Of a DNA stretch of 64,000 bases, positions 9,750 through 18,605 are shown one piece after another. The position numbers were made by a program, and so were the translations under genes. The DNA comes from Prorocentrum cordatum (taxonomy: Eukaryota > Sar > Dinophyceae > Prorocentrales > Prorocentraceae). The notes under the pieces were generated by a model. It ran no database searches, was not told where the DNA came from, and worked only from the letters and a program-made list of their open reading frames with translations. How positions within the stretch are numbered: the stretch's first letter is position 1; every line of letters begins with the position of its first letter. The stretch is from positions 277,090 through 341,089 of the forward strand of contig CAUYUJ010012792.1 in NCBI GenBank assembly GCA_963575745.1, given 5' to 3'.

Positions 9750-11333
9750 CTCCACCCGGAAGAGGTACACGCCCTTCAGGAAGTAGGCCAGCCTGAAGGC
9801 GGGCGCAACCCATGCAGTCGTGCACGGACTCGAGGGCGATGCCCTCGGCCTCGCTCTGGAGGACGACGTCCTCCAAGCTCACGCCGCCGTCGGGGTGCCC
9901 GATCGTCGGCTCGCCATTCGCAGACTCCGAATCGCTCATCGCGCGGCTGCGCTCGAACAGCCTGAAGAAGAACTGCTCGACGACGAGGCGGCTCGGGCTG
10001 CTGAAGACCCAGCTCTCCGCATCCTCGGCCAAGGCCCAATCCACGACGCACCCGAGACCGTCGTGCCTCTAGACATCGGGCCCCTCGCCATCAAGCGCGA
10101 AGACCGACCAGGCGAACCTGGCCTGCCACACGATCGGCATGCGCAGCCCCACGCTGAAGATGGGGGACGGGAAAAGCAGCGGGGCGCGCGCCCAGCCGCC
10201 GCCCAGTCGCCGCGTCCAGCCGCGGTCGCCTGCTCTCTCAGAGCCTTCCTCAGTGGGGGGGGCCCATCAGAGGGGAGCTGCCCGCAGCCACCACCGCCTG
10301 CTGCTTCAGGGGCGTGCCCCTCAAAGACTCGGGCCGCCCTGGCGATGGACTCCTCGGCGGCAGCGAGCGATCAGAACTCGGCATCGGCGGCAGAGACACC
10401 CTCGACGGGTGTGCACCGATGGTTCGTCCCGCAACCCTTCAGCTCCTCGTCAGGACCGCCGCGAAGCCATTTGTGTGCGATGTCTGACCGAGCACGCCAC
10501 CAGCCTGGGCTCGACCGCGCACGGCTCTCTGCCTGGGCTCGACCGCGCACGGCTCTCTGCCCGACATGTAATAGGGGACCCTCACGCCCGAGAAGACCAC
10601 CGCCCCGCACGTGCTTCCCAGGCCGAACTTCCCCGTGAGGTGGTCCGCTGCCGGGCTGAAGGACGGCGCATCCGACGACGAGATCGTAGCCGCCTTTCCA
10701 TCTTCCGACCGGCACGCTAGGCTCGGGACACAGACTGGCGCGTTCGCAGGCATTTGGAAGCCCCGCGCCTGCCGCGCCTCCAAGCGAGCCCCACCTTGGA
10801 CACCACGTAGTTCACGGCCGCTTGCATGCATGAGATCGACACCCTGGGCATCGGCGTGTAGGGCAACGCCACGACGAATCCGATCAAATCCACTTGTGCG
10901 GGCGGCCCGACACGTGGTCCGTCAGCGCGGGCAGCAGTGCGCACACCCGCGTAGCCACCTCCGCATTGCCGACCATGACCTCGATGCCCCGTTCTGCCAC
11001 ATCCACCCGCTTCTTCAGCGCCTCGACCTCCTTCGTGAGGCGCTTCACCAGCCTGTCCACAACGTCCCGCGCCGCGGCGGCGCCCCGCAGGGCACCCCGC
11101 GCCATCGCCGAGTGCCCTCCGAGCACGGGCTGAGCCAAAGCAGCCGCAGCACTACGGACGAGCCACTCGCGGCCTTGAGCCAAATAGCTACGGAGGAGGC
11201 GGAGGAGGAGGAGGAGGAGGAGGAGGAGGAGGAGGAGGATGAGTAGGAGAAGGAGGATGAGGAGGAGGAAGAGGAGGACGAGGACGACGAGGAGGACGAG
11301 GAAGAGGAGGAGGACGAGGAGGGCGATCCTCAA
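9750..11333 (-). pseudogene. Fragmented minus-strand coding-like segments, function unknown
   Basis: Read from 11230 down, successive segments in changing frames look like protein. They are REWLVRSAAAALAQPVLGGH with a following coiled-coil-like VDRLVKRLTKEVEALKKRVD (about 11190-10890), PAQVDLIGFVVALPYTPMPR (about 10890-10780), DHLTGKFGLGSTCGAVVFSG (about 10660-10590), MSDSESANGEPTIGHPDGGV with LEDVVLQSEAEGIALESVHD (about 9940-9820), and FRLAYFLKGVYLFRVEGGVG followed by a stop (about 9795-9735). Either small introns or frameshifts separate them. I cannot name the family. The + strand ORFs over the same bases are less protein-like. Confidence 0.35.
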
Positions 11334-11528
11334 TCTTCTCCCGAGGGCCGGACGCCCGTCGCCACCGCCCGCAGGGCCAGCCCGCGCCCGCGGCTCTGCC
11401 CTGGCTGCCGCTGCTGCCGCCCCAGGGCCCGCCCGCGCCCGCGGCTCCGCGCCCGAGGTCCGCCATCGCCGTGGCCGCCGTTGCCGCTGCCGCCGCCGCC
11501 AGCGCCGCCGCCGCCATCGTCGTCGCCA

Positions 11529-11559
<31 letters not shown>

Positions 11560-11695
11560 TTATATGTGGGATGACATTCAAGGGTACTGTTCTTGTCACT
11601 CGGGTCTGAGCTCGCACTCAGGAGCCCCGCTCACTTGAATTCGGTGAATTCCCCCACCTCCTCCACTCCTCGTCTGCTTCGTTCTACCCTTGCTC

Positions 11696-11734
<39 letters not shown>

Positions 11735-11737
11735 TGT

Positions 11738-11797
<60 letters not shown>

Positions 11798-11801
11798 TTT
11801 G

Positions 11802-11851
<50 letters not shown>

Positions 11852-12306
11852 TTCGTCGTCCCTCTCCTGCTCGTCCTCATCGCCCTCTTCCAGCCTTTCC
11901 TCTCCCCACGGTGCCACCCCCTCCCCCACCTCTCCCCTCCGCCCACTCCTTCCCCAGGTCCTCCCCCTCGCCCTCCGTCCCTCCCCCCCCCCCCCCATCA
12001 GAGGGCAGCGGCCGCCATCCGTCCATCCCTTCTTCCCCACCTCTCCCCTGCCCCTCCTCCCCCCCTTTTTCCCACCGCTGGGACCAGTCCGGCTGGACCC
12101 CCCGTTTTGATCCAGCTGGGACACGGGATCCCAAAATTGTTTGGAGATTGGCAGGCCTGCCTTTGCGCAGCCTTGGCTGCAAGGACAGACCAGGATGAAC
12201 TTGCTCTTGGGCACTTGTGCTAACCAGGACATTCCGCCTCCGAAAGGCGCATCGTCATCATCTTCATCATCGTCGTCGTCGTCGTCGTCGTCCTCGTCAT
12301 CATCAC

Positions 12307-12356
<50 letters not shown>

Positions 12357-12441
12357 ATCATCATCAGCATCATCATCATCATGATCATCGTCATCATCAT
12401 CATCATCATTATCATCATCATCGTCATCATCATTATCATCA

Positions 12442-12473
<32 letters not shown>

Positions 12474-12715
12474 GTCGGCGTCATCGTCGTCGGCGTCATC
12501 GTCGTCGTGATGATCATCGCCACCATCATCATCAGCATCACCACCATCATCACCATCATCATCAGCATCATCATCAGCATCGTCATCCTCCTCCTCCTCC
12601 TCCTCCTCCCCCTCCTCCTCCTCCTCCTCCTCCTCCTCCTCCTCCTCCTCATCATCATCACCATCATCATCATCATCCTCATCCTCGTCATCATCATCTC
12701 TCCCCTCTCCGCCTC
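11195..12715 (+). repeat. Cluster of triplet microsatellites
   Basis: GGA/GAC tract 11195-11330; (CGT)n 11517-11560; (GTC)n 11697-11855 with short interruptions; C/T-rich tract 11880-12080; (ATC)n/(CTC)n 12250-12700. Poly-Asp, poly-Ser and poly-Val ORFs here are not genes. The cluster ends about 110 bp before the kinase start codon. Confidence 0.85.
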
Positions 12716-12822
12716 CCGCCCTTCCTCCCCCCTGCCGCGGAGCGGCCCCGCAGCGGCTCTCGCCCCGAGCGCCCGAGCAGGGAAGCGCTCCGCCCAGCAG
12801 CATCAGAGGCCGCGCCGACGCC

Positions 12823-15800
12823 ATGGGCAACGCCTGCGCCTCCGCCGCCGCCGATGGCGCCTGGGAGCTGACGCCGCCGCCGGCCCCGCCGGGCGAGGGC
12901 GCGGACCGCCTGGGCCCGCAGCCGGCCCCGGCCCTCCCAGCGCTCCTTGCGGCCGCTCCGCCGCCGAGCCCGAAGTCCGACGCCGGCGCGCCGCTGGGCC
13001 GCTGCGCGACGCTGCCGGTGCCGCCGCACAGGAGCGCGGGCGAGGGCAGCCCGCTGCTGAGGCCCGCCGCCAAGGGCGCCCGCCACAGCACCAGCTTCGT
13101 GGGCGGCGGCAGCGGTCGGGGCTCAAGGGGCGGGGGTCGATGCAAGCGGGGGTCAGCCGGGGCGCCGCATCTTGCAGGATCCTGCAGGGCCAGGGCTGCA
13201 CCGACCCAGGCTCGGGTGCAGGGTCCTGCAGGATCTTGCAGGGTCCTGCGACGCCTGCCTGACTGACCCGGGTCTGGATTAACCCGGGTCAGTAGATCCC
13301 CGAGGCGGCTTGGACTCCGCCGAGGCGGTGGCGGAGCTCGTGGCAGAGCTGAAGCAGGACTGGGACGAGGAGCACATTAACACACCGATGCCGCTACCCT
13401 TTTTCCCTCGTCGCCACGGCCAGATTCGCCGCGAAAGTCCAGCCAGAGCCCACCCCTGGAGAGGCCCAGGGAGCAGCGGTATCGGTGTGCCTTCTGTCCC
13501 CCCAAGGACTGGCTGGCGGGCCAGCAGGCGCTTGACCGGGAGCGCAGGCGCCAAGAGCTCGGAGAGCTGCTGGCCGCCTCCAGGAAGCTCGCGCGCGGGG
13601 AGGTCAAGCCGCCGGACGCGAGCCGGACCGCGAACCGCTACGGCGTGTGTGGGGAGCTCCCGCCCTTCGAGTCGGCGAGGCATGGGCACCACCCAGACAT
13701 GCCCACGCAAGGACGACGCGCACGCTCGGAAAACCAGCAGCAGAAGCTCCGTGGCGGGCGCGTTCTGGCCAGACCGCTCGGGTAACGATGTGTTCGGGCC
13801 GCACGCGGGTCCCCAACACGGAGACACGCAGTACCAGTAATACAGTCAGGGCGCTGAAGTAAGGGCCACGCTCGGGCCGTTTCCTACAGATCCAGAGCGC
13901 GGAACCCTAGCTATTCGTGGCCGAGGCTCGCCGTGGCCAGGCACGCCCCCTCGTGCCTGCTTCCGCGCTCCTTCTGGCAGCCACGGCGGCTGCATGTCCT
14001 CCTGCGCCCCCAGGCACGTGCCAGTCCTCGCCCTGATCAACCCGAGGAGCGGGGCCGGGGCCGGCTCGGACATCCTGGACGTGGCCCGCCGGTCGCCGTA
14101 CTACCGGGACCGCTTCTTCGACATCATCGCCCTGTACCGGAGGCGCGAGCGGGGTGGCGTCCTGGACGTGTTTCGCGAGGAGCTGAACGCCGCCAAGGAT
14201 CGGGGAAGCGCAAGACTCGGCTTCGCCGGAGCTCCGAGCCCGTCCCGGATTTTTGGGCGGTGCCGGGCCTGTGGGAGGCTTGCAGCGGGAGCCCGCGCCA
14301 GATTCCAGGCGGGGCCTTCTCATTTGCCTGGCGGCCCCGTCGGGCCGACCCGAGCCCCCCGAGCCCGAGCGTCTCCCCGCAAGGAGGAGGCTAGGGCGCT
14401 GGGGGTGCGCCCGCGCCTCATCTCCGGCGGCGGCGACGGCACCGCGTCGTTCGCGCTGTGCGTGGTCTTCGCGGCGCTCGCGGCCGACGAGTCGCGGGCG
14501 GACGAGGGCCTCGCCGACGCCGGGAACGGCTTCATCTTACCAGCCTCGAGCGTATCCCTATCCCTACGATTGACACGCCAAAAGGCGATGACAATCCTAG
14601 GGATCCGCCCTCAAAAAGTAAGGGAATCCCTAAGATTGGCATCGTGATGAGGAGATGCCCAGCATAGGGATAGGGATATGTTCCAGGCTGGTAATCATCT
14701 GGACGGACGACGACCTGGAGCGGTTCTTCCCCGCCCTCGCGCAGATGCCCCTGGGCACCGCCAACGACTTCGGGCACATCCTCGGCTGGGGGCAGAAGTA
14801 CCCTGGCGACGGGAGGCGCGGCGAGTCGGCCATGCTGTGCCTGCAGGCCTGGGTCGAGTCGGTGATCAGCCCCCGCTCGCAGGTCGTCAACTTCGACGTC
14901 TTCGGAATCATGCCCGAGGCCGGGAAGGAGCACTGCGACTTCAAGCTGTGCGAGCTCACTGGCAGGAAGGGCCGGGACCCGCGGGTCCAGCTGGACGGGC
15001 GCTCCCAGATGCTCATGACGGAGGCTGCGCTGCCGGTGCTCGCGGGCAGGAAGCACACATATCCGTGTCCACGGCCTCGCGGGCCGGGCCGCTGGGCCGC
15101 GCCCCCGCGGACACAGGGCGTTTTTTTTTTTTTTTTTTTGTTCTTCTTTTTTTTTCTCCCCCCCGCGGATGCCCTCTGCCGGATCCACGGGATCGCGCCC
15201 CGGCATCTGGACCGCGAGTGCGCGGGTCTGGCGGCGCCTGCTGCTCGTGAGGTGCCCTTCCTCGTGTGCCTCTACTTCTCCGCCGGCTTCGGCGCCGAGG
15301 TGGTGTCGCGGTTCCAGCTCAACCGCAAGGACCGGCCGTGGAAGAACCGGCTGGAGTACGTCAAGCAGGGCGCAGGCATCGTCACGCAGGCTCGGGCCGA
15401 GCGAAAGGGGGGGATAGGGAAGGGGGGGGGGTACGAAGTCTGCTGCATGCAGCTGGTTTCGGCCCCGCCGCCGGGCCCATTCCTCGATACATGGGCGCCT
15501 CCCGGCGCCGGGAGGCGCCAGGAAAATCAGCTGCGTGAGCTGATTCTCAAACCCCCCTTTGCTACCCCCCCCTTTCGCCCGGCCCGACAGGCCCGCCCGC
15601 CCCAGCTCGGCAACCGCATGGAAGGCGTGTCCGTGCGCTGCGAGGGCCAGGACTTCGGAGGAGGAAAGGGTGTCACCAAGACCTGATGCCGCTGCCCCTG
15701 CCTCGTTCTCGCTCTCTGCGGGGGCCTCCTGGGAGGCCCTCGTCGCCACGGCCGGATTCGCTTCCCATGTATAGTATGGTAGCCAGAGCGGACTCTGGGA

Positions 15801-17811
15801 GAGGTCCACCCAGACCCCCGACGTCATGATTTTTTTCATGACGCGACCACCAGAGGTCGGACCTATTCGCCGGGACCGGTTTTTCATCCTGAGTCGTTTT
15901 TTGACGGTCCCGAGGGCCGGTAAGGGCCCCCAGAGGCGGAAAATATGGAAAAACCTCCCGTCGTGATTTTTTCATGACTCGAGGGGCTTCTGCTCTCTCG
16001 AGGAGTACTTCCCTCCCAGGAAGGGGGGCTCGGAGGGCCACGGCGAGCGGTACCGGGAGGTCGGCTTCTACAACATCAACTGGCAGGCCAACATGATCCA
16101 CGGGGCAGACCGCGCCCCCGCGTGCACCCGGCTGTGCGGGACCCGCGAGCCGGTGACGTTCAACGACGGGTGCGTCGACATGTACCGGATGAGGTTCAAG
16201 GGGGCCAAGGACACACAAATAAATACACACAAATAAAAGGATTTCCCATATTTTCATATATTTTCTGGGTTTTTGTCGTCCCGCCCAATTCCCATATTTT
16301 CCCATATTTTCTTGGGGATGGACGATTAATTGTGTCTGTGTGTTTTTTTCCCTCCTGAGAGGTTCCGGTCTTTCCTCAAGAACCCGGGCACGAAGTTCCA
16401 GACGGACAAGCGGCGCGACATGACCCTGCGGCACGTGGGCCGGCCTGGCCAGGGCGTCTTCTTCCAGTGGGACGGCGAGGCTCGGCTACGCTTATGATGT
16501 TCCAACCCGCTTTGTCCTTCACCGCAAGAAAAAATTTCGAGCACCAGGGAAGTGCCGCAATTGGAGGGTTTGCACGTGTCGGGCCCTGGGAGGCGATACT
16601 CGTTCGACACTGTTTCGATACTTTCTGGGTGCTCGAAATTATTTCTGGGGTGTGGTCCTGAAGTACGATGTGAGCAACATAAGGCTACGCGTAAGAGTGA
16701 CCCCTCGCCGGAGTGACCTTTGGTGCGGACCCACCAGCACTGGCTGGCGCGCTCGGATTTGGCCTCGCCACAGACCCCGGAAGCCGCACCTCAAAGGTCA
16801 CTCTCGCCTGGGGCCACTCGTGCATGTAGCCGAAAGGCGCGCTTCGCCTTCAGCCCGTCGGGGGAGGCCTTCAGCATCCACGTCCGGAAGGTGCTCAACA
16901 TTCGGGTGTTGCCAAAGGTGTCCGCGGCCCGAGGTGTCCCCAGGACTCCCGAGGAGGCCCACGTGGCCTGCAGATGCCCCCCCCCCCCCTGCGAGACCCA
17001 GAGGGCCCGGCGGCTCCAAAATGGCACGAGAAGCTGGAGGCACCTTGGGCCAGGACCACTTCTAGCAGCACCCGAAGCATCCCCGTCGTCCTGGGCCACG
17101 GCTTCGACCCGAAGATCACGGGCGACCCCGACAACGGCCGCCCCGCCTCGTTCGCGTTCTGCGGCGACTCGCCGCTGGAGCGGCAGCGGGTGCGCCAGAG
17201 GACTCGGGGGCAGCGTCAGGAGAGGGGACAGGCACAGGGGGGGGGGGTGCATCTCGAAGAGGGCAATGCGGCATAATGGAGGATGACGATTAATAAATGA
17301 CCGGGGGTCGTGTTCACGCGGCGGCGCCTGGGATGACGATTAGAAAAAACCAGCCGCGGGCTGGAAAACTATTCTTTTTAATCGTTCTCCCCCAGTCAGA
17401 AAATTATGCAGAAATAGCAAGAAGCAATTTTTTTAATCGTTCCCCTCCATTTTTTTTTTGAATCGTCATCCCGCATTAAGCACACACGCGGACCCCAGGA
17501 CTCCGCGCGGAGTGCCGAAGGGTGAGGTCTACGCAGTTGTATGTCTCTCTGGCAGCCGCCCCCAAATCGCCCACCGATCGCCGAGGGGCCCAGGAGCGTG
17601 CGGCTTCGCTGTCGGGCGCCCATCGCCGACCTAGCGGGCACGTGTCGCTGGCTTCCTCTCCTTGGAGCTGCCCCCCCCCCCCCCCTATCATTGCCCCTCG
17701 AGGATGCTCGAGAACGTGCGCGGGGAGCTGGACGCGGCGCTGAACGCCACGAAGGGCGAGATGAAGGCCGCCGGGCTGCCCTGCGCCGGCGACGCCGGCG
17801 CTCCCTGCTGA
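12823..17811 (+). CDS. Diacylglycerol kinase, 13 exons
   Basis: The product should phosphorylate diacylglycerol to phosphatidate. Exons by frame continuity: 12823-13111, 13305-~13369, 13470-13679, 14014-14197, 14384-~14536, ~14700-15023, 15252-15389, 15591-~15660, ~16003-16209, 16360-16479, 16837-~16901, ~17081-17200, 17703-17811 (TGA). The start ATGGGCAACGCC sits in a GACGCC context and gives MGNACAS, a likely N-myristoylation site with a nearby Cys, which would put the enzyme at membranes. Exon 4 has the catalytic-domain start (VPVLALINPRSGAGAG). Exon 5 has the nucleotide-binding ISGGGDGTAS. Exon 6 has MPLGTANDFGHILGWG. Exons 7-12 carry the accessory domain (FLVCLYFSAGFGAEVV, RCEGQDF, FFQWDGEA, IPVVLGHGFDP). 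A short tail ends AGLPC...APC. No C1 domain or EF-hand is evident. Nearly every intron is a short repeat element, and most removals restore frame exactly. Exon borders marked ~ are uncertain by a few bases. The family assignment is firm. Confidence 0.85.
13112..13304 (+). mobile_element. Kinase intron 1, TCGGGG...CCCCGA element
   Basis: The element proper starts TCGGGGCTCAAGG at 13116 and ends GATCCCCGA at 13303. Left GCGG and right GCGG form the target duplication. Splicing A|GC...GAG|GC (GC-AG) yields GGC AGC GGC TTG GAC, in frame with exon 2. The interior contains repeated TCTTGCAGGATCCTGCAGG motifs. Confidence 0.7.
13369..13469 (+). mobile_element. Kinase intron 2, family D copy 1
   Basis: The target duplication GGAGCA lies at 13369-13374 and 13470-13475. 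Removing one copy and the element gives TGG GAC GAG GAG CAG CGG, i.e. WDEEQR in frame with RYRCAFC. The acceptor is CCCAG, and the donor is a GG or GA dinucleotide depending on where in the duplication the cut is made. Relatives are at 15674 and 2485. Confidence 0.65.
13680..14013 (+). mobile_element. Kinase intron 3, contains family I
   Basis: GAG|GCATGG donor and CCCCCAG|GCACG acceptor (GC-AG) share the duplication AGGCA. The splice joins TCG GCG AG to G CAC GTG, giving ESARHVPVLALINP. Interior blocks match the repeat at 6515-6738. Confidence 0.7.
14198..14383 (+). mobile_element. Kinase intron 4, family E copy 2
   Basis: A 6-bp target duplication CAAGGA lies at 14194-14199 and 14380-14385. 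The element runs from TCGGGGAAGCGCAAGACTCG to GAGCGTCTCCCCG. Splicing AAG|GA...CAAG|GA (GA-AG) yields AAC GCC GCC AAG GAG GAG GCT, in frame. The free copies at 1138 and 20889 show the same ends. Confidence 0.8.
14537..14694 (+). mobile_element. Kinase intron 5, TTACCAGCCT element without clear GT/GC-AG sites
   Basis: The inverted termini are TTACCAGCCT (14537-14546) and AGGCTGGTAA (14685-14694). Subterminal inverted repeats are TATCCCTATCCCTA and TAGGGATAGGGATA. A 5-bp duplication TCATC lies at 14532-14536 and 14695-14699. Exact removal gives GGC TTC ATC TGG ACG GAC, i.e. GFIWTD, continuing the catalytic domain. No ordinary donor/acceptor pair at the ends restores frame. Confidence 0.7.
15024..15251 (+). 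mobile_element. Kinase intron 6 (GC-AG) with poly-T tract
   Basis: Donor GAG|GCTGCG and acceptor GTGAG|GTGCCC join ATG ACG GAG to GTG CCC TTC (MTEVPFLV). The intron contains a T-rich run at 15120-15160. No related copy was recognised in the window. Confidence 0.65.
15390..15590 (+). mobile_element. Kinase intron 7, family C copy 1
   Basis: The element occupies 15392-15587 with ends TCGGGCCGAGCGAAAGGGGG and CCCCCTTTCGCCCGGCCCGA. The 5-bp duplication CAGGC (15387-15391 and 15588-15592) supplies both splice sites: CAG|GC donor and ACAG|GC acceptor. The spliced frame reads GIVTQ-ARPPQLG. Free copies with their own duplications lie at 18145 and 19085. Confidence 0.85.
15661..16002 (+). mobile_element. 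Kinase intron 8, compound: family D copy 2 plus a CATGA-hairpin element
   Basis: Bases 15674-15812 match family D (GATGCCGCTGCCC ... CTCGTCGCCACGGCC ... GCCAGAGC) and are flanked by AAGACC/CAGACC. Bases 15815-15985 hold two hairpins, CGTCATGATTTTTTTCATGA and CGTGATTTTTTCATGACTC. Exact splice sites are uncertain. The next exon begins near 16003 (EYFPPRKGG). Confidence 0.5.
16210..16359 (+). mobile_element. Kinase intron 9, family H copy 1
   Basis: AAG|GACACAC donor (GA) and CCTGAG|AGG acceptor join FKGAK to RFRSFLK in frame. The intron is A/T-rich with CACACAAATAAA and CCCATATTTTC motifs. A reverse-complement relative lies at 18456-18605. Confidence 0.65.
16480..16836 (+). mobile_element. Kinase intron 10, family B copy 1 with a nested insert
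   Basis: The element runs 16482-16833 with ends TCGGCTACGC and GCATGTAGCCGA, flanked by GAGGC/AAGGC. Splicing GAG|GC...AAAG|GC (GC-AG) yields GAC GGC GAG GCG CGC TTC (DGEARF). Another element is nested at 16492-16682. Other family B copies: 28831, about 31019, 43170. Confidence 0.8.
16492..16682 (+). mobile_element. Nested hAT-like element (8-bp target duplication)
   Basis: The duplication GGCTACGC lies at 16484-16491 and 16683-16690. Ends are TTATGATGTT and GCAACATAA. An internal inverted pair AATTTCGAGCACC / GGTGCTCGAAATT could form a long hairpin. The 8-bp duplication is what suggests hAT, and no transposase is present. Confidence 0.6.
16902..17075 (+). mobile_element. Kinase intron 11, family F copy 1, non-canonical ends
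   Basis: Ends are TCGGGTGTTGCCAAAGGTGT and CCACTTCTAGCAGCACCCGA, flanked by AACAT/AGCAT. Removing the element and one flank copy gives CTC AAC ATC CCC GTC (LNIPVVLG), in frame. The GT at 16906 with the AGs at the right end does not keep frame. A better-preserved copy is at 29756-29923. Confidence 0.7.
17201..17702 (+). mobile_element. Kinase intron 12, compound
   Basis: Donor CAGAG|GACTCG and acceptor CCTCGAG|GATGC (GA-AG) share the duplication AGGA and join RVRQR to MLENVRGEL. Inside, at about 17275-17480, are several inverted copies of GGATGACGATTAATAAA / TTTTTTAATCGT / AATCGTCATCCC, probably a nested AT-rich inverted-repeat element. Confidence 0.55.
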
Positions 17812-18144
17812 TCTGGGCGAGGCAGCGATAATTGGAGGGGTGCGTGTTGTTTGTTTTTGTTTTCGGTTCTCGGCGTCGCGGGAGCGAGCGTCCAGCTTCT
17901 CCCGGCGTGGCTGGGCTTGGCAAGAGGAGATCCCCTGCCATGCCGCGCGCTGGGGCCGGGCTGCCTAGACCTCGGCGCGGTTCCATCGACAGGCACAGGT
18001 CGAACAAGAGAGAGTGGCATAAGCATAGACTTTGACGTCCCGCGCGGGCCGTCGAAAATTTATGGTAAGCCAGCTTCCCCCCCTCTACACGGACGGCATA
18101 ATTCGGCCAGGCATGCCAAAGGGCAAGCTTGAACCCAAGCATGG
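17812..18144. other. Downstream of kinase; no supported gene
   Basis: No conserved frame is evident. A coding-like run at about 18000-18060 (GISIDFDVPRGPSKIYG) is too short to call. Confidence 0.3.
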
Positions 18145-18339
18145 TCGGGTCGGGCGAAAGGGGGGGATTGGGAAAGGGGGGGTTACGAAATTTGCTGCAT
18201 GCAGCTGGTTTCGGCCCCACCGAGGGGCCCATTCCTCGATACATAGCCGCCTCCGGCGCCGGGAGGCGCCGGGAAAATCAGCTACGTGAGCTGATTCTCA
18301 AACCCCCCCTTTGCTATCCCCCCCTTTCGCCCGACCCGA
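18145..18339 (+). mobile_element. Family C copy 2
   Basis: Ends TCGGGTCGGGCGAAAGGGGG / CCCCCTTTCGCCCGACCCGA, with a perfect 6-bp duplication GCATGG at 18139-18144 and 18340-18345. The interior includes GCTGCATGCAGCTGGTTTCG and GGCGCCGGGAGGCGCC, shared with kinase intron 7. Confidence 0.85.
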
Positions 18340-18455
18340 GCATGGGGCACGCCGCTGGTGGCATGGCGAGCGCCGTGGTCTCTTTGGCGGGGCGCCCGTC
18401 TGCAAGGGACTCTGGCGCGCCAGGCGGGGCCCGCCCCCCAGCCTTCCCCCCTTGA

Positions 18456-18605
18456 GTCAGGAGGGGAGAAAGACACGCACACACACACACACACACGCAA
18501 TTCATCGTCGATTCCCCAGAAGATGTGGGAGAATATTGGAAGTGAAGATATGGGGAAATCTGGGGGATCCTTTTATCTGTGCCTGTTTATTTGTGTGTCC
18601 CAGGG
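18456..18605 (-). mobile_element. Family H copy 2 with (CA)n
   Basis: The reverse complement matches kinase intron 9: GGGACACACAAATAAA, AGATAAAAGGAT, CCCCATATCTTC, TCGACGATGAATTG and GTGTGTGTG in the same order. The (CA)n at 18475-18497 is a local expansion. Confidence 0.6.

Noticed and set aside
12141-12720. Poly-Ile/Ser/Val ORF leading toward the kinase start.
   Set aside because: Generated by (ATC)n/(CTC)n; the kinase start at 12823 with MGNACAS is a better start.
16906-17080. Canonical GT-AG intron from CGG|GTGTTG to GAAG|CATCCC.
   Set aside because: It shifts frame into the following accessory-domain exon; exact element excision keeps LNIPVVLG.
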